A stretch of 40,080 nucleotides of DNA from an uncultured Chitinophagaceae bacterium (GTDB lineage Bacteria; Bacteroidota; Bacteroidia; Chitinophagales; Chitinophagaceae). This document shows positions 24,670 to 33,952 of this stretch, piece by piece. The translations under genes and the position numbers were made by a program. Where the stretch lies: NCBI GenBank assembly GCA_903881425.1, contig CAIRTF010000023.1, positions 1 through 40,080 of the forward strand. The letters are read 5' to 3'. Position 1 is the stretch's first letter; every line of letters begins with the position of its first letter. The notes below the pieces were generated by a model. The model saw nothing but the letters and a program-made list of their open reading frames with translations, searched no databases and was not told the origin of the DNA.

Positions 24670-24731
24670 GATTCTTGTTTTTTAAAAATATTACTGTTGA
24701 AATAATGTTTTTAATTCGTGTAACTGGTTTT

Positions 24732-25169
24732 CTAAAAAACCATATTTCCTTTGTTGATTATTTTTTCATTCGTTAATTCTGCTACCATTTGAACGCCATT
24801 AATTGCTTTAATGGATTGTTTTATCCAATTACATTTTTCTTCATCAACAAAATCGCCTTTCATTAACCAAATAAAATCCATATGTCTGAATTCTGGTAAT
24901 AAATATTCGCCGTCAAACTGATTGTGGTATAAATAATGTGTGAGAAAACTATTCGGTTCTTCGGATTGATAAATATTAAAATAATAACTGCGTGCTTTTT
25001 TCTTTACATGAATTTCAATTTCCGGATTTAAAAAAAACTGAAAGCCCATTAAATTATTTAACTGCCAACAGAACTGATAATTTTTTACAGGCGCTGTAAT
25101 GCCCAGCAGCCTTGCATCTTCAAAGAAGTCATCATTCAGCGAATCAATATCTAAAACTAATTTTGCCAT
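24732..25169 (-). CDS. IPExxxVDY family protein
   Basis: 145 aa, cytoplasmic, without signal peptide. The family is named for a short motif, here in the diverged form LLPEFRHMDFIWLMKGD near residues 90-106. N-terminal DIDSLNDDFFEDARLLGI and LVGYxxCWxLN-like text (YQFCWQLNNLMGF) match the family pattern. It is found almost only in Bacteroidota and has no known function. It lies 31 bases after the M28 peptidase gene in the same direction and is followed by the PCD gene at 62 bases. Confidence 0.85.
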   Translation of the reverse strand: MAKLVLDIDSLNDDFFEDARLLGITAPVKNYQFCWQLNNLMGFQFFLNPEIEIHVKKKARSYYFNIYQSEEPNSFLTHYLYHNQFDGEYLLPEFRHMDFIWLMKGDFVDEEKCNWIKQSIKAINGVQMVAELTNEKIINKGNMVF

Positions 25170-25200
25170 GTGTTTTGATAATCAATAAATGTTGAAACTT

Positions 25201-26850
25201 TTAAAATTCAACTTCAAATTCTTTTTCTTCACTCCCTCTTTTAATGCGCAATTTTACTTTATCCCCTTTTTTTAATTTGCTGAGTGTTTGCATATAACTC
25301 ATTACATCTACAAACTTGTAATCACCTAATTGCAATAAAATATCTCCCGCCTGTAAACCAATTTTCTCTGCTAATTTTCCACCGCTCACTCCATCAATTC
25401 GCACACCTGTTCCGGTAAAACCATAATCAGGTATCACACCCAAGCTAACAGTAAACTTAGCACTTCGACCAGCTTGTGGTTCACGTGTTTTAGTAAATGC
25501 CAATTTATTTTTTGCATCGGTCACATTAATCAGTTGATAGATGTATTGCACAATTTCTGCTTCACCATCATAATTAATTTTCTCCCAATCATCTGTTGCT
25601 TTGTGATAATCTACATGACTGCCGGTGAAAAAAAACAACACCGGAATATCTTTTCTGTAAAACGCTTCATGATCACTTGGTCCGCTTCCGGCACTATCAT
25701 ATTTTATGATTAGATTTTTATCAGAAGTTGTTTGAAACATTTCTCCCCAATAAGGCGAAGTGCCATAACCGCCAATGGTTAATTTATGCGAAGTATCATA
25801 TCGCCCTACCATATCCATATTAATCATATAATTAGCTGTGATATTTGTGGTAGGATGTTCTAACCAATATTTGCTTCCCAATATGCCTAATTCTTCTCCC
25901 GAAAAATTAAGGATGAGATAATTATTATGTTTTGGTGATGATTGTTTTAATAATCTGGTCAATTCAATCAAAGCCGCAGTACCACTGGCATTGTCATCTG
26001 CACCATTATGAATCAAATGCCCCGTATCCAATGCATTCTTATCTTCTCCATAACCTAAATGATCATAATGTGCGCCCAACACAACTGTGGTAGTTGCATT
26101 ATTATTGATAAAGCCAACTACATTTCTTGCAAATCTTTTTTTATCACTTAAACTAACATTCAACGAAAGATTAACTGTTGCAGTTGGATCAGGAAAATAT
26201 TTTGCAAACCCTTCTTTATTGATATACAAGACCGGTATTTTAGTGAGTGGTGATTGATCGTTTTTATTGAACTGCACATTGTCCACTTTTGATGAACTGT
26301 TATATAACAATAATGCTGTTGCGCCTTTCAATGCGATTTTATCTGTTTCTTTTTTGATGAATTCATCGATGTCAAAATGCGGATTATTTTGGTTTTCTTC
26401 CAATGCATCTTTCAAATCAATAAACCAAGGCTGACCAGATTCATTCAATGTAGCTGCAACATTTCCTTTTGAATTTTTATTACAACTATATGCTAATGGA
26501 AAAAAGTAAGTACTCAATTCAGCTTTCTTATCATTCACTTGTAAAAAAGTAGTCGCATCAATTTGTTTCCCTTCATTGATCTCAAATTCTTGCACATAAC
26601 CATTAATACCCTTTGGTTCAATTCCCATTAATTTATATTGATCAGCGATGTATTGCATGGCCAATAATTCACCTGCAGTTCCGGTTCTTCTTCCTTCTAA
26701 TTTATCATCTGCTAAGTATTGAATATGTTTTTTCAAATTAGCCACTAATTCTTGCCTGGCTTTTGCTTCAGCTAATTTTTCTTTTTTACTTTTTTTCTGC
26801 GCCACAACCATTAAGGGCAATAACAAAAATATCAGCAACCATTTCTTCAT
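25201..26850 (-). CDS. M28 family zinc aminopeptidase with PDZ domain
   Basis: 549 aa. A signal peptide (1-17, ending VVAQ) and a Lys-rich stretch precede a PA-type insert (about 90-235) and the M28 peptidase core with zinc ligands: HYDHLG (His261, Asp263), GADDNASG (285/286), GEE (Glu319/Glu320), NMDMVGR (Asp346) and GPSDHEAFY. A PDZ domain follows at about 455-549 (GYTGTGVRIDGVSGG-like, then LQAGDILLQLGDYK). It is a periplasmic or secreted aminopeptidase. The PDZ domain may recruit substrates or partners. Divergent from feoB. Confidence 0.92.
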   Translation of the reverse strand: MKKWLLIFLLLPLMVVAQKKSKKEKLAEAKARQELVANLKKHIQYLADDKLEGRRTGTAGELLAMQYIADQYKLMGIEPKGINGYVQEFEINEGKQIDATTFLQVNDKKAELSTYFFPLAYSCNKNSKGNVAATLNESGQPWFIDLKDALEENQNNPHFDIDEFIKKETDKIALKGATALLLYNSSSKVDNVQFNKNDQSPLTKIPVLYINKEGFAKYFPDPTATVNLSLNVSLSDKKRFARNVVGFINNNATTTVVLGAHYDHLGYGEDKNALDTGHLIHNGADDNASGTAALIELTRLLKQSSPKHNNYLILNFSGEELGILGSKYWLEHPTTNITANYMINMDMVGRYDTSHKLTIGGYGTSPYWGEMFQTTSDKNLIIKYDSAGSGPSDHEAFYRKDIPVLFFFTGSHVDYHKATDDWEKINYDGEAEIVQYIYQLINVTDAKNKLAFTKTREPQAGRSAKFTVSLGVIPDYGFTGTGVRIDGVSGGKLAEKIGLQAGDILLQLGDYKFVDVMSYMQTLSKLKKGDKVKLRIKRGSEEKEFEVEF

Positions 26851-26961
26851 AACACACGTTGATTTAAGTAATGCAAAATAAACGAATGAATGAGGCGGTT
26901 TGTTATAGTTGCATTAAATATTCTTTTCCCGACCTCGTAACCTGATGCTATTGTTCAACAG

Positions 26962-26969
26962 TACATTTG
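26962..26969 (+). promoter_or_regulatory. Candidate -7 box for feoB
   Basis: TACATTTG is an exact TAnnTTTG and ends seven bases before the first ATG of feoB, so transcription would begin two to four bases before it, or the ATG two codons later (26983) is used. No Fur-like palindrome or good -33 box is visible in the 126-base gap with the M28 gene. Confidence 0.5.
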
Positions 26970-26976
26970 TTGATTA

Positions 26977-29094
26977 ATGAAAATGCAGCCCTCTTTATTA
27001 CATATCGCATTAGTTGGAAACCCGAACAGTGGCAAAACTTCTTTATTTAACTCTTTAACAGGATTGAATCAAAAAGTGGGCAATTTTCCGGGTGTAACAG
27101 TTGATAAAAAAACAGGTGAGTTAACATTGGAAGAAGGATTAGAAGTGAAGTTGATTGATCTGCCGGGTACTTATTCTTTATATCCGAGAAGAGCCGATGA
27201 ATGGGTGGCATATAAAGTGTTGATGAATGCGGATGCATTGAAACCCGATTCTGTTTTATTGGTGGCCGATGCAAGTAATTTAAAACGAAATCTACTTTTC
27301 TGCACACAAATTATCGATCTGAAGATTCCGGTGGTCATTGCATTAACCATGAATGATCTTGCTGCAAAAAAAGGAATTAAGATTGATGTAGATGGATTGT
27401 CAAAAGATTTGGGCGTTCCGGTAATTGCAGTAAATCCAAGAAAAAATAAAGGATTGGTTCAATTAAAAAAAGCATTGGCAGATGTTGCTAAATACAAATG
27501 GAATGCACCTGATAAAGATTTTATTGATAATAAAAAGTTAGCGGCTCCGTCCATTGAAGAAGTACAACAATATTTTCCGCAATTAAGTGATTATGCCTCT
27601 ATTCATTATCTCATCAATCACGAAAATTTTCCATTGAACGATGAGATGCAAAAGAATATTGAACAAATAGAGATCGATCATAAATTCAATCCCACCAAAA
27701 CTCAGGCTGAAGAGGTAATGCAACGCTATCAACGTATTAATCAGTTGATGCAGAAACATGTTGTGGAACCTGACCCGATGGAAAGAAAAATGTTCACAGA
27801 AAAAATGGATAATATTTTATTGCATCGCGTTTGGGGTTATTTAATATTATTGAGTGTTTTGTTTTTATTATTTCAAAGTATTTTTTGGTTGGCGAGAATT
27901 CCAATGAATGGAATTGAATCTTTATTTCAACAAATTACTCGTTCATTGAATGCATCATTGCCGCATATTTGGTGGAGCGATCTTTTAATCAATGGAGTAG
28001 TTGCGGGATTGGGCGGCATTATGGTTTTTGTTCCGCAGATCATGATATTATTTGGATTGATTACTTTATTGGAAGATACCGGTTACATGGCACGTATCAG
28101 TTTCTTAAGTGATAAATTAATGCGTAAAGTTGGTTTGAATGGAAAAAGCGTAATGCCCATGATCAGTGGATTTGCTTGCGCTGTGCCTGCCATCATGAGC
28201 ACCCGAAATATTGAAAACAAGAAAGAACGTTTACTCACTATTTTGGTTACGCCATTAATGAGTTGCAGTGCCAGATTACCTGTTTACACCATATTAATTG
28301 CATTGGTCATTCCTAATAAATACTATCTCGGATTTTTAAGTTTACAAGGCTTGGTGATGATGGCTTTGTATTTATTGGGTTTGGTAATGGCATTGATTGT
28401 GAGTTATGTATTGAAAGGATTTATTAAACTGAAAGAAAAAAGTTTTTTCATTTTAGAATTACCCGTGTATCGTGCACCACGCTGGAAGAATGCCGGCATC
28501 ACTATGATCGAAAAAGCAAAAATATTTGTGAGAGATGCCGGAAAAATTATCATGCTCATCAGTTTATTATTGTGGTTCTTGAGTTCTTATGGCCCGGGTG
28601 ACAGAATGAAAAAAGTGGAAGACAAATATGCCACCCTCATCATTCAACAACCGCAAATAAAAGATTCCTTACAAAAACATTTATCGGCAGAAAAATTACA
28701 AAATTCTTATGCTGGAATTTTAGGGCAAGCCATTGAGCCAGCCATTAAACCATTGGGATATGACTGGAAAATAGGCATTGCATTAATTACTTCATTCGCA
28801 GCAAGAGAAGTATTTGTTGGAACAATGGCAACATTGTATAGTGTTGAAGAAAATGATGATACATCCTTAAGAGAAAAATTACAAGCAGCTAAAAATCAAG
28901 ATGGCTCTAAAGTGTACACACTCGCTGCAGCTTTATCATTAATGGTATTTTATGTTTTAGCCATGCAATGTATGAGTACATTGGCAGTTGTAAAACGTGA
29001 AACTAAAACATGGAAATGGCCGGTGATACAATTTGTTTATATGACCGGACTGGCTTACGCCATGAGCTTGTTGGTGTATTGGATATTTAAATAA
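26977..29094 (+). CDS. feoB: Ferrous iron transport protein B
   Basis: 705 aa. The N-terminal GTPase domain has G1 GNPNSGKTS (14-22), G2 FPGVTVDKK, G3 DLPGTYSL and G4 TMND. The C-terminal part has about 8-10 membrane helices with two Gate motifs of Nramp-like kind, each with a conserved cysteine: SGFACAVPAIMSTR and PLMSCSARLPVY. It moves Fe(II) across the inner membrane in a GTP-dependent way. No feoA lies before or after it, and no FeoA-like fusion is present. Convergent with bcp, two bases apart. Confidence 0.96.
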   Translation: MKMQPSLLHIALVGNPNSGKTSLFNSLTGLNQKVGNFPGVTVDKKTGELTLEEGLEVKLIDLPGTYSLYPRRADEWVAYKVLMNADALKPDSVLLVADASNLKRNLLFCTQIIDLKIPVVIALTMNDLAAKKGIKIDVDGLSKDLGVPVIAVNPRKNKGLVQLKKALADVAKYKWNAPDKDFIDNKKLAAPSIEEVQQYFPQLSDYASIHYLINHENFPLNDEMQKNIEQIEIDHKFNPTKTQAEEVMQRYQRINQLMQKHVVEPDPMERKMFTEKMDNILLHRVWGYLILLSVLFLLFQSIFWLARIPMNGIESLFQQITRSLNASLPHIWWSDLLINGVVAGLGGIMVFVPQIMILFGLITLLEDTGYMARISFLSDKLMRKVGLNGKSVMPMISGFACAVPAIMSTRNIENKKERLLTILVTPLMSCSARLPVYTILIALVIPNKYYLGFLSLQGLVMMALYLLGLVMALIVSYVLKGFIKLKEKSFFILELPVYRAPRWKNAGITMIEKAKIFVRDAGKIIMLISLLLWFLSSYGPGDRMKKVEDKYATLIIQQPQIKDSLQKHLSAEKLQNSYAGILGQAIEPAIKPLGYDWKIGIALITSFAAREVFVGTMATLYSVEENDDTSLREKLQAAKNQDGSKVYTLAAALSLMVFYVLAMQCMSTLAVVKRETKTWKWPVIQFVYMTGLAYAMSLLVYWIFK

Positions 29095-29096
29095 AT

Positions 29097-29564
29097 CTAT
29101 TTGCTTTGCCAGGCAGCCAATATTTCTTCTGTATGAATTTTTGTTTTGGGCTTGGTGATGATGTGTTTGATCATACCTTTTTCATCAATTAAAAAAGTGG
29201 TGCGATGCATACCAATAAATTCTTTGCCCATAAATTTTTTCCATCCCCAAACACCATATAATTCAGCAATTTTATTTTCAGTATCAGCAATCAATGGAAA
29301 TGGCAAATTATATTTTGTCTCGAATTTTTTATGTTTCTTTTCATCATCGGTGCTAACACCCATCACTGCAAAACCTTTCTTCAGCAATGCAGCATAATTA
29401 TCTCTTAAGTTACAGGCTTGTACGGTGCATGTTGGCGTATCATCATGGGGATAGAAATAAAGAATTATTTTTTTGCCTTTAAAATCTTTTAATGAAATGG
29501 ATTTTCCGTTTTGATCTTTTCCGGTGAAAGAAGGTGCTTTGGTGTTTTCTTGTAACATAGACAT
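29097..29564 (-). CDS. bcp: Thioredoxin-dependent peroxiredoxin (Bcp/PrxQ)
   Basis: 155 aa. The peroxidatic Cys46 lies in the motif YPHDDTPTCTVQAC and the resolving Cys51 five residues later, as in the alpha-2 type Bcp. The catalytic Thr/Arg site continues with NLRDNYAALLKKGFAVMGVSTD, and later HRTTFLIDEKG. It reduces organic and hydrogen peroxide in the cytoplasm. It is convergent with feoB; placing peroxide defence next to iron uptake is sensible, but co-regulation is not shown. Confidence 0.95.
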   Translation of the reverse strand: MSMLQENTKAPSFTGKDQNGKSISLKDFKGKKIILYFYPHDDTPTCTVQACNLRDNYAALLKKGFAVMGVSTDDEKKHKKFETKYNLPFPLIADTENKIAELYGVWGWKKFMGKEFIGMHRTTFLIDEKGMIKHIITKPKTKIHTEEILAAWQSK

Positions 29565-29672
29565 ATCTGATAATTAGTATCTATAACATTAACAAATAAG
29601 ATAGGTTCAGTATTTTTTTCAGCATCGCAAGATAATTTTAAAAATTAACCGTCAATTTTTCTTTTACCACCT

Positions 29673-29680
29673 TACATTTG
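29673..29680 (+). promoter_or_regulatory. Candidate -7 box for carB
   Basis: TACATTTG is an exact TAnnTTTG 16 bases before the carB ATG and predicts a leader of about 11-12 nt. The upstream 90 bases show T-rich tracts but no clear -33 TTTG. Confidence 0.5.
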
Positions 29681-29696
29681 CACAATTTGTAAAATC

Positions 29697-31343
29697 ATGC
29701 CCAAAGACAATTCCATCAAATCCGTACTTATCATTGGTTCCGGTCCTATCATTATCGGCCAGGCTTGCGAATTCGATTATTCCGGTTCTCAGGCTGCACG
29801 CAGTTTGCGTGAAGAAGGGATCGAAGTCATTCTCATCAACAGTAATCCTGCTACCATCATGACTGATCCGATGATGGCAGATAAAGTTTATTTGTTGCCT
29901 TTAACTGTTGAAAGTATTGAGCAGATATTGGAAGAAAATAAAATTGATGCGGTGTTACCAACCATGGGCGGACAAACTGCATTGAATTTATGTAAAGAAG
30001 CTGATGAGCTCGGTGTTTGGAAAAAATATAATTGCAGATTAATTGGTGTGGATGTTGCTGCGATTGATACTGCGGAAGACAGAGAAAAATTTCGTCAGTT
30101 AATGGTGAAGATCGGAATTAAAGTTGCACCCAGCAGAGTAGCCAATAGTTTTTTGGAAGGAAAAGAATTTGCCCAACAAATAGGATTTCCATTGGTAATT
30201 CGTCCATCATTTACTTTGGGTGGAACCGGTGGCGGATTCGTTCATGGAAAAGAAGATTTAGACGCAGCATTAGAAAGAGGATTGAAAGCATCACCGATTC
30301 ATGAAGTGTTGGTAGAGAAAGCTGTGTTAGGATGGAAAGAATATGAATTAGAATTATTACGCGATCAAAAAGATAATGTGGTGATTATTTGTACAGTGGA
30401 GAATGTAGACCCGATGGGTGTGCACACAGGTGATTCCATCACTGTTGCACCGGCTATGACACTGAGTGATACTTCATTTCAGGATATGCGTAATCAGGCA
30501 ATGTTGATGATGCGTTCGCTTGGAAATTTTGCCGGTGGTTGTAATGTGCAGTTTGCACAAAATCCTGAAACAGAAGAATTGATTGCGGTGGAAATAAATC
30601 CAAGAGTAAGTCGTTCTTCTGCTTTAGCATCAAAAGCCACGGGTTATCCCATTGCAAAAATTGCGGCTAAGTTGGCAATCGGTTATTCATTGGATGAATT
30701 AAAAAATCAAATCACACAAACAACTTCTGCTTATTTTGAACCGGCATTGGATTATGTAATTGTAAAAGTGCCTCGTTGGAACTTTGATAAATTTAAAGGA
30801 GCGAATGATACATTGGGTTTGCAAATGAAAAGCGTAGGTGAAGTAATGGCCATCGGCAGAAGTTTCACAGAAGCTATTCAAAAAGCTTGTCAGAGTTTAG
30901 AGAATGATGCTGTTGGTTTAGGATATTATGGAAAGAGTTTGATGAAGAGTGAAGAGATTGTTGAATATATCAAAACACCAAAGTGGGATAGAATATTCAG
31001 AATTAAAGACGCATTGATGCAGGGTGTTACAGTAAAAACAATTTCGCAGGTAACAGGCATTGACAAATGGTTCATCTATCAAATTCAACAAATTTGCAGC
31101 ATTGAAAAAGAATTAATGAATTATACTCTGCAAACATTACCAAATGAATTATTGAAAGATGCCAAGAAGAATGGTTTCAGTGATGCACAAATTGCAAAAG
31201 TGATGCATGGCGATTGTACTGATGAACAAGTGTATGAAAAAAGAAAATCATTAGGCATTACCAGAGTGTATAAAATGGTGGATACCTGCAGTGCCGAGTT
31301 TGAAGCAAAGACGCCATACTTCTATTCAACTTTTGAAAATTAA
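29697..31343 (+). CDS. carB: Carbamoyl-phosphate synthase large chain, N-terminal half only
   Basis: 548 aa; full CarB is about 1070 aa. Residues 1-400 form the first ATP-grasp (carboxyphosphate) unit: [60 protein letters not shown]. Residues 401-548 match the oligomerisation region, ending [25 protein letters not shown], just where the second ATP-grasp unit normally begins. A clean stop and a strong terminator follow, with no remnant of the second half. It likely works with a separately encoded C-terminal subunit, giving carbamoyl phosphate for pyrimidines and arginine. Confidence 0.92.
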   Translation: MPKDNSIKSVLIIGSGPIIIGQACEFDYSGSQAARSLREEGIEVILINSNPATIMTDPMMADKVYLLPLTVESIEQILEENKIDAVLPTMGGQTALNLCKEADELGVWKKYNCRLIGVDVAAIDTAEDREKFRQLMVKIGIKVAPSRVANSFLEGKEFAQQIGFPLVIRPSFTLGGTGGGFVHGKEDLDAALERGLKASPIHEVLVEKAVLGWKEYELELLRDQKDNVVIICTVENVDPMGVHTGDSITVAPAMTLSDTSFQDMRNQAMLMMRSLGNFAGGCNVQFAQNPETEELIAVEINPRVSRSSALASKATGYPIAKIAAKLAIGYSLDELKNQITQTTSAYFEPALDYVIVKVPRWNFDKFKGANDTLGLQMKSVGEVMAIGRSFTEAIQKACQSLENDAVGLGYYGKSLMKSEEIVEYIKTPKWDRIFRIKDALMQGVTVKTISQVTGIDKWFIYQIQQICSIEKELMNYTLQTLPNELLKDAKKNGFSDAQIAKVMHGDCTDEQVYEKRKSLGITRVYKMVDTCSAEFEAKTPYFYSTFEN

Positions 31344-31361
31344 TTTCTAGATATTATTATA

Positions 31362-31397
31362 ATAAAAAAGAGTCAGATTAATTCCGACTCTTTTTTA
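31362..31397. terminator. Bidirectional terminator between carB and the sulfatase gene
   Basis: A stem of gagtc / gactc extended by inner pairs (gat / att around a short loop) is flanked by A6 on the left and T6 on the right. It works on both strands and separates the two convergent genes. Confidence 0.85.
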
Positions 31398-31403
31398 TTG
31401 CAA

Positions 31404-33836
31404 TTACTTTTTCGCTTTCACTCCATAAATTTTTACATGTAAATCTTTCATTTGAAAGTTGATTGGAATGGAATCTGTCCATATACCTAAATTAAACACC
31501 AATCCTTTTTTATTCTTGTAATCATCCAATGTAAACATGTCTTTTGTTTGAATGGCATTCCATTGCTGCGGAATAAATTCTGTTGTAGAAATATTCGCCA
31601 CTTCACGCATTGCCCAGTATAAATAATCGCTGGTTTTAGGCAATCTATCCACCAATGCCAATCGCATTGAAGGATGGTAATCTATTTCTTTTGCGGGTGA
31701 ATTAACATTCGCAGCTACTTCCACATATAAAAATTTATACTGCTGCGGAATTTTAAAATCGGGCATCAAACTCGTATCGGAAGATCTTGCATAGATATTT
31801 TTAGAGGCAGGATCAATATAATCAAACAGCAATTGTTTATCACCCGGTGCCACAACTTCTTGTGAAGGAAATATTTTATTACTGTCGCATACAAACGTAT
31901 TGATGGTTTTAAAGTTTTCTCTGAGCTTGATAATAAAATTTTTCAAGGAATCATTTTTATATGGCACTTGCAATAGATTGGGTGTGAGTTTGTATAATTG
32001 ATTTCCCGAAACAAAATAATCTTTATAAATATAATCGCTGATGTCTCTGCTCCATTCCATAAAAGCCATAGATTGTTTATTACTGAATGCTACAGTGGTA
32101 TCAATTACATCGCCTAACCAATGCACTTGTTTGGGATGATAAGAAAAATTAAAATTGCGCAATAATAATGTTTCAATTGTTGGTGCAATATTTAAATGCG
32201 AATTGACTGAATAAAACTTCTTCGCTTGTTTTAACATGGGCGAATAAATAATAAATGGTACATGATAATCATCAATGGTGCAGGTGGTAGGGAATGAACC
32301 AATGTGATGATCGCCGGTAATTATAAAAATGGTGTTTTGATAATCTTTGCGTTTTGCATAATCAGCAAAGAATTTTCTGAAGCAATCATCTGCAAACATA
32401 TAAGTCACCAATACTTCTTTGGTTTCATTCAATGTTTTTTTTATATCAGCAGAAACAGTCAATGTCTTTATTTTTTTCTCAAACAATTTTTCATATAATG
32501 GTTTTTGCTCAAACAGGTATGGCATATGAGTTGTAGCCGTATGATAAATATTTAAGTAACGCGGTTTTCTTAATGAATCCATCACTTCAAAACTTCTGCT
32601 AAATAATGCATCATCCGGATAACCCATGCTCCATCCTTCTTTTCCTATGCCCATTTCTTTATACTTGGAAGGATAATGAGACAATACAAAATCTGTTCCT
32701 TGTAAACGAATATATCCACCCATATTATCAAAATCAGGATTGAAACCAATCATGAAATTTGTCCAATAACCATTTTGACGAAGTATTTTAATCAATGATA
32801 AATGATCGGGCATCACATTCATCATAGAAAAACCTCTTGATGCATAAGGCAGAGAACCAGAGATAGAAGGATGTGCCGCAAATGTGCCGGGAGCAGTACT
32901 TAAAAAATTATCCCACACCAAACTTTTTGTAGATAAGGAATCTAAAAAAGGAGTGAAACTGGTAGCGTAAGCATTAGCGCCACTAAAATCTCTCGATAAA
33001 CCTTCTACTACAATCAGTACAATATTCGGTGGAGTTGATTTAAAATTAAAAAAGTTGCCCAACACATCATTGCTGCTGTCTTTATGCAGCAAAGGATATT
33101 CTTTGCTCGTATACTCAAACTGATGTTGTGATTGATAAAAATCGATTTCTGCAGTTAATTCTTCAGCTGTTATTTTATGATTAGTTCTGTTTTTTTCTTT
33201 AAAATACTCGTAACTGTCTTTTATCCAAAAAGTAAATTTATTGCTGGTCAAATAATAAGCTGTTTGTTGTTTGAACCAGGATTGTTCCGGATCGGAAAAT
33301 CTTATCAATACAACAGATAAAACAGAAAGTACCATTGTACCAATTAAAAAATACCCGTGAAAGTTTTTATACAAAAACACTTTAAAATAAGCAATGAAAT
33401 AAATAGCAATATAAACAGCAAAAGGAATGTATAACTTAATTCCGCTTGTCATCATCTGCTTTGAAGTAAGCCAAGATTCGTGGATGCTTCTGGTAAAAAA
33501 TTCATGGTCGAACGGAACATTCCTTTCAGAATAAACCACCAATAATGCCAGATACAAAATAATCAATATCACATTGATGGAATGAAAAACAATTCTGGCA
33601 ATTCTTTGATGAATAAAAAACAAGATTAAAAACAAGAAAAAGCAAACAAAACAATATATAAGCCATGCCCAAACATCGTATAAAAGTCCGCCCAGCTCAA
33701 ATGCAAACGCATGATCCACAAAAGATTTAGAAGCAATAAAAAAGTATTCAAATACCCTGATCAAACAAAAACTAACCAGAAAAGAAATCGTTATTCTAAA
33801 AAATTGCTGCAAAAAAAACCTATTTTGTATAGCCAT
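31404..33836 (-). CDS. LtaS-like membrane sulfatase/phosphoglycerol transferase
   Basis: 810 aa. The N-terminal part has five membrane segments (about 11-35, 50-75, 84-103, 133-155 and 160-179). The C-terminal alkaline-phosphatase-superfamily domain starts PNIVLIVVEGLSRDF with metal ligand Glu278. The nucleophile Thr318 is in LSTAPGTFAAH, with metal/substrate residues in YHTATTHMPY (His437) and ITGDHH (Asp509, His510). Family members move phosphoglycerol or phosphoethanolamine onto surface glycans or lipids. The acceptor here is unknown. An additional C-terminal region (about 640-810) is not recognised. A -7 box lies just upstream. Confidence 0.9.
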   Translation of the reverse strand: MAIQNRFFLQQFFRITISFLVSFCLIRVFEYFFIASKSFVDHAFAFELGGLLYDVWAWLIYCFVCFFLFLILFFIHQRIARIVFHSINVILIILYLALLVVYSERNVPFDHEFFTRSIHESWLTSKQMMTSGIKLYIPFAVYIAIYFIAYFKVFLYKNFHGYFLIGTMVLSVLSVVLIRFSDPEQSWFKQQTAYYLTSNKFTFWIKDSYEYFKEKNRTNHKITAEELTAEIDFYQSQHQFEYTSKEYPLLHKDSSNDVLGNFFNFKSTPPNIVLIVVEGLSRDFSGANAYATSFTPFLDSLSTKSLVWDNFLSTAPGTFAAHPSISGSLPYASRGFSMMNVMPDHLSLIKILRQNGYWTNFMIGFNPDFDNMGGYIRLQGTDFVLSHYPSKYKEMGIGKEGWSMGYPDDALFSRSFEVMDSLRKPRYLNIYHTATTHMPYLFEQKPLYEKLFEKKIKTLTVSADIKKTLNETKEVLVTYMFADDCFRKFFADYAKRKDYQNTIFIITGDHHIGSFPTTCTIDDYHVPFIIYSPMLKQAKKFYSVNSHLNIAPTIETLLLRNFNFSYHPKQVHWLGDVIDTTVAFSNKQSMAFMEWSRDISDYIYKDYFVSGNQLYKLTPNLLQVPYKNDSLKNFIIKLRENFKTINTFVCDSNKIFPSQEVVAPGDKQLLFDYIDPASKNIYARSSDTSLMPDFKIPQQYKFLYVEVAANVNSPAKEIDYHPSMRLALVDRLPKTSDYLYWAMREVANISTTEFIPQQWNAIQTKDMFTLDDYKNKKGLVFNLGIWTDSIPINFQMKDLHVKIYGVKAKK

Positions 33837-33854
33837 GCTTGGGGGTTAATCCGG

Positions 33855-33862
33855 CAAAAATA
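33855..33862 (-). promoter_or_regulatory. Candidate -7 box for the sulfatase gene
   Basis: The minus strand reads TATTTTTG, an exact TAnnTTTG, 18 bases before the ATG. It predicts a leader of about 14 nt. Confidence 0.45.
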
Positions 33863-33952
33863 ATTTTTTATTGTTTTTTATAACGAAATATTATAACAGC
33901 ATACTTTAATTTGCACTAAATACCTGCATGGTATTTGTAACTGACGAACTGC

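Noticed and set aside
31344-31403. Frameshifted second half of CarB after the stop
   Set aside because: The following bases form a terminator, and the plus strand beyond is antisense to a complete sulfatase gene; no CarB-like text was found.
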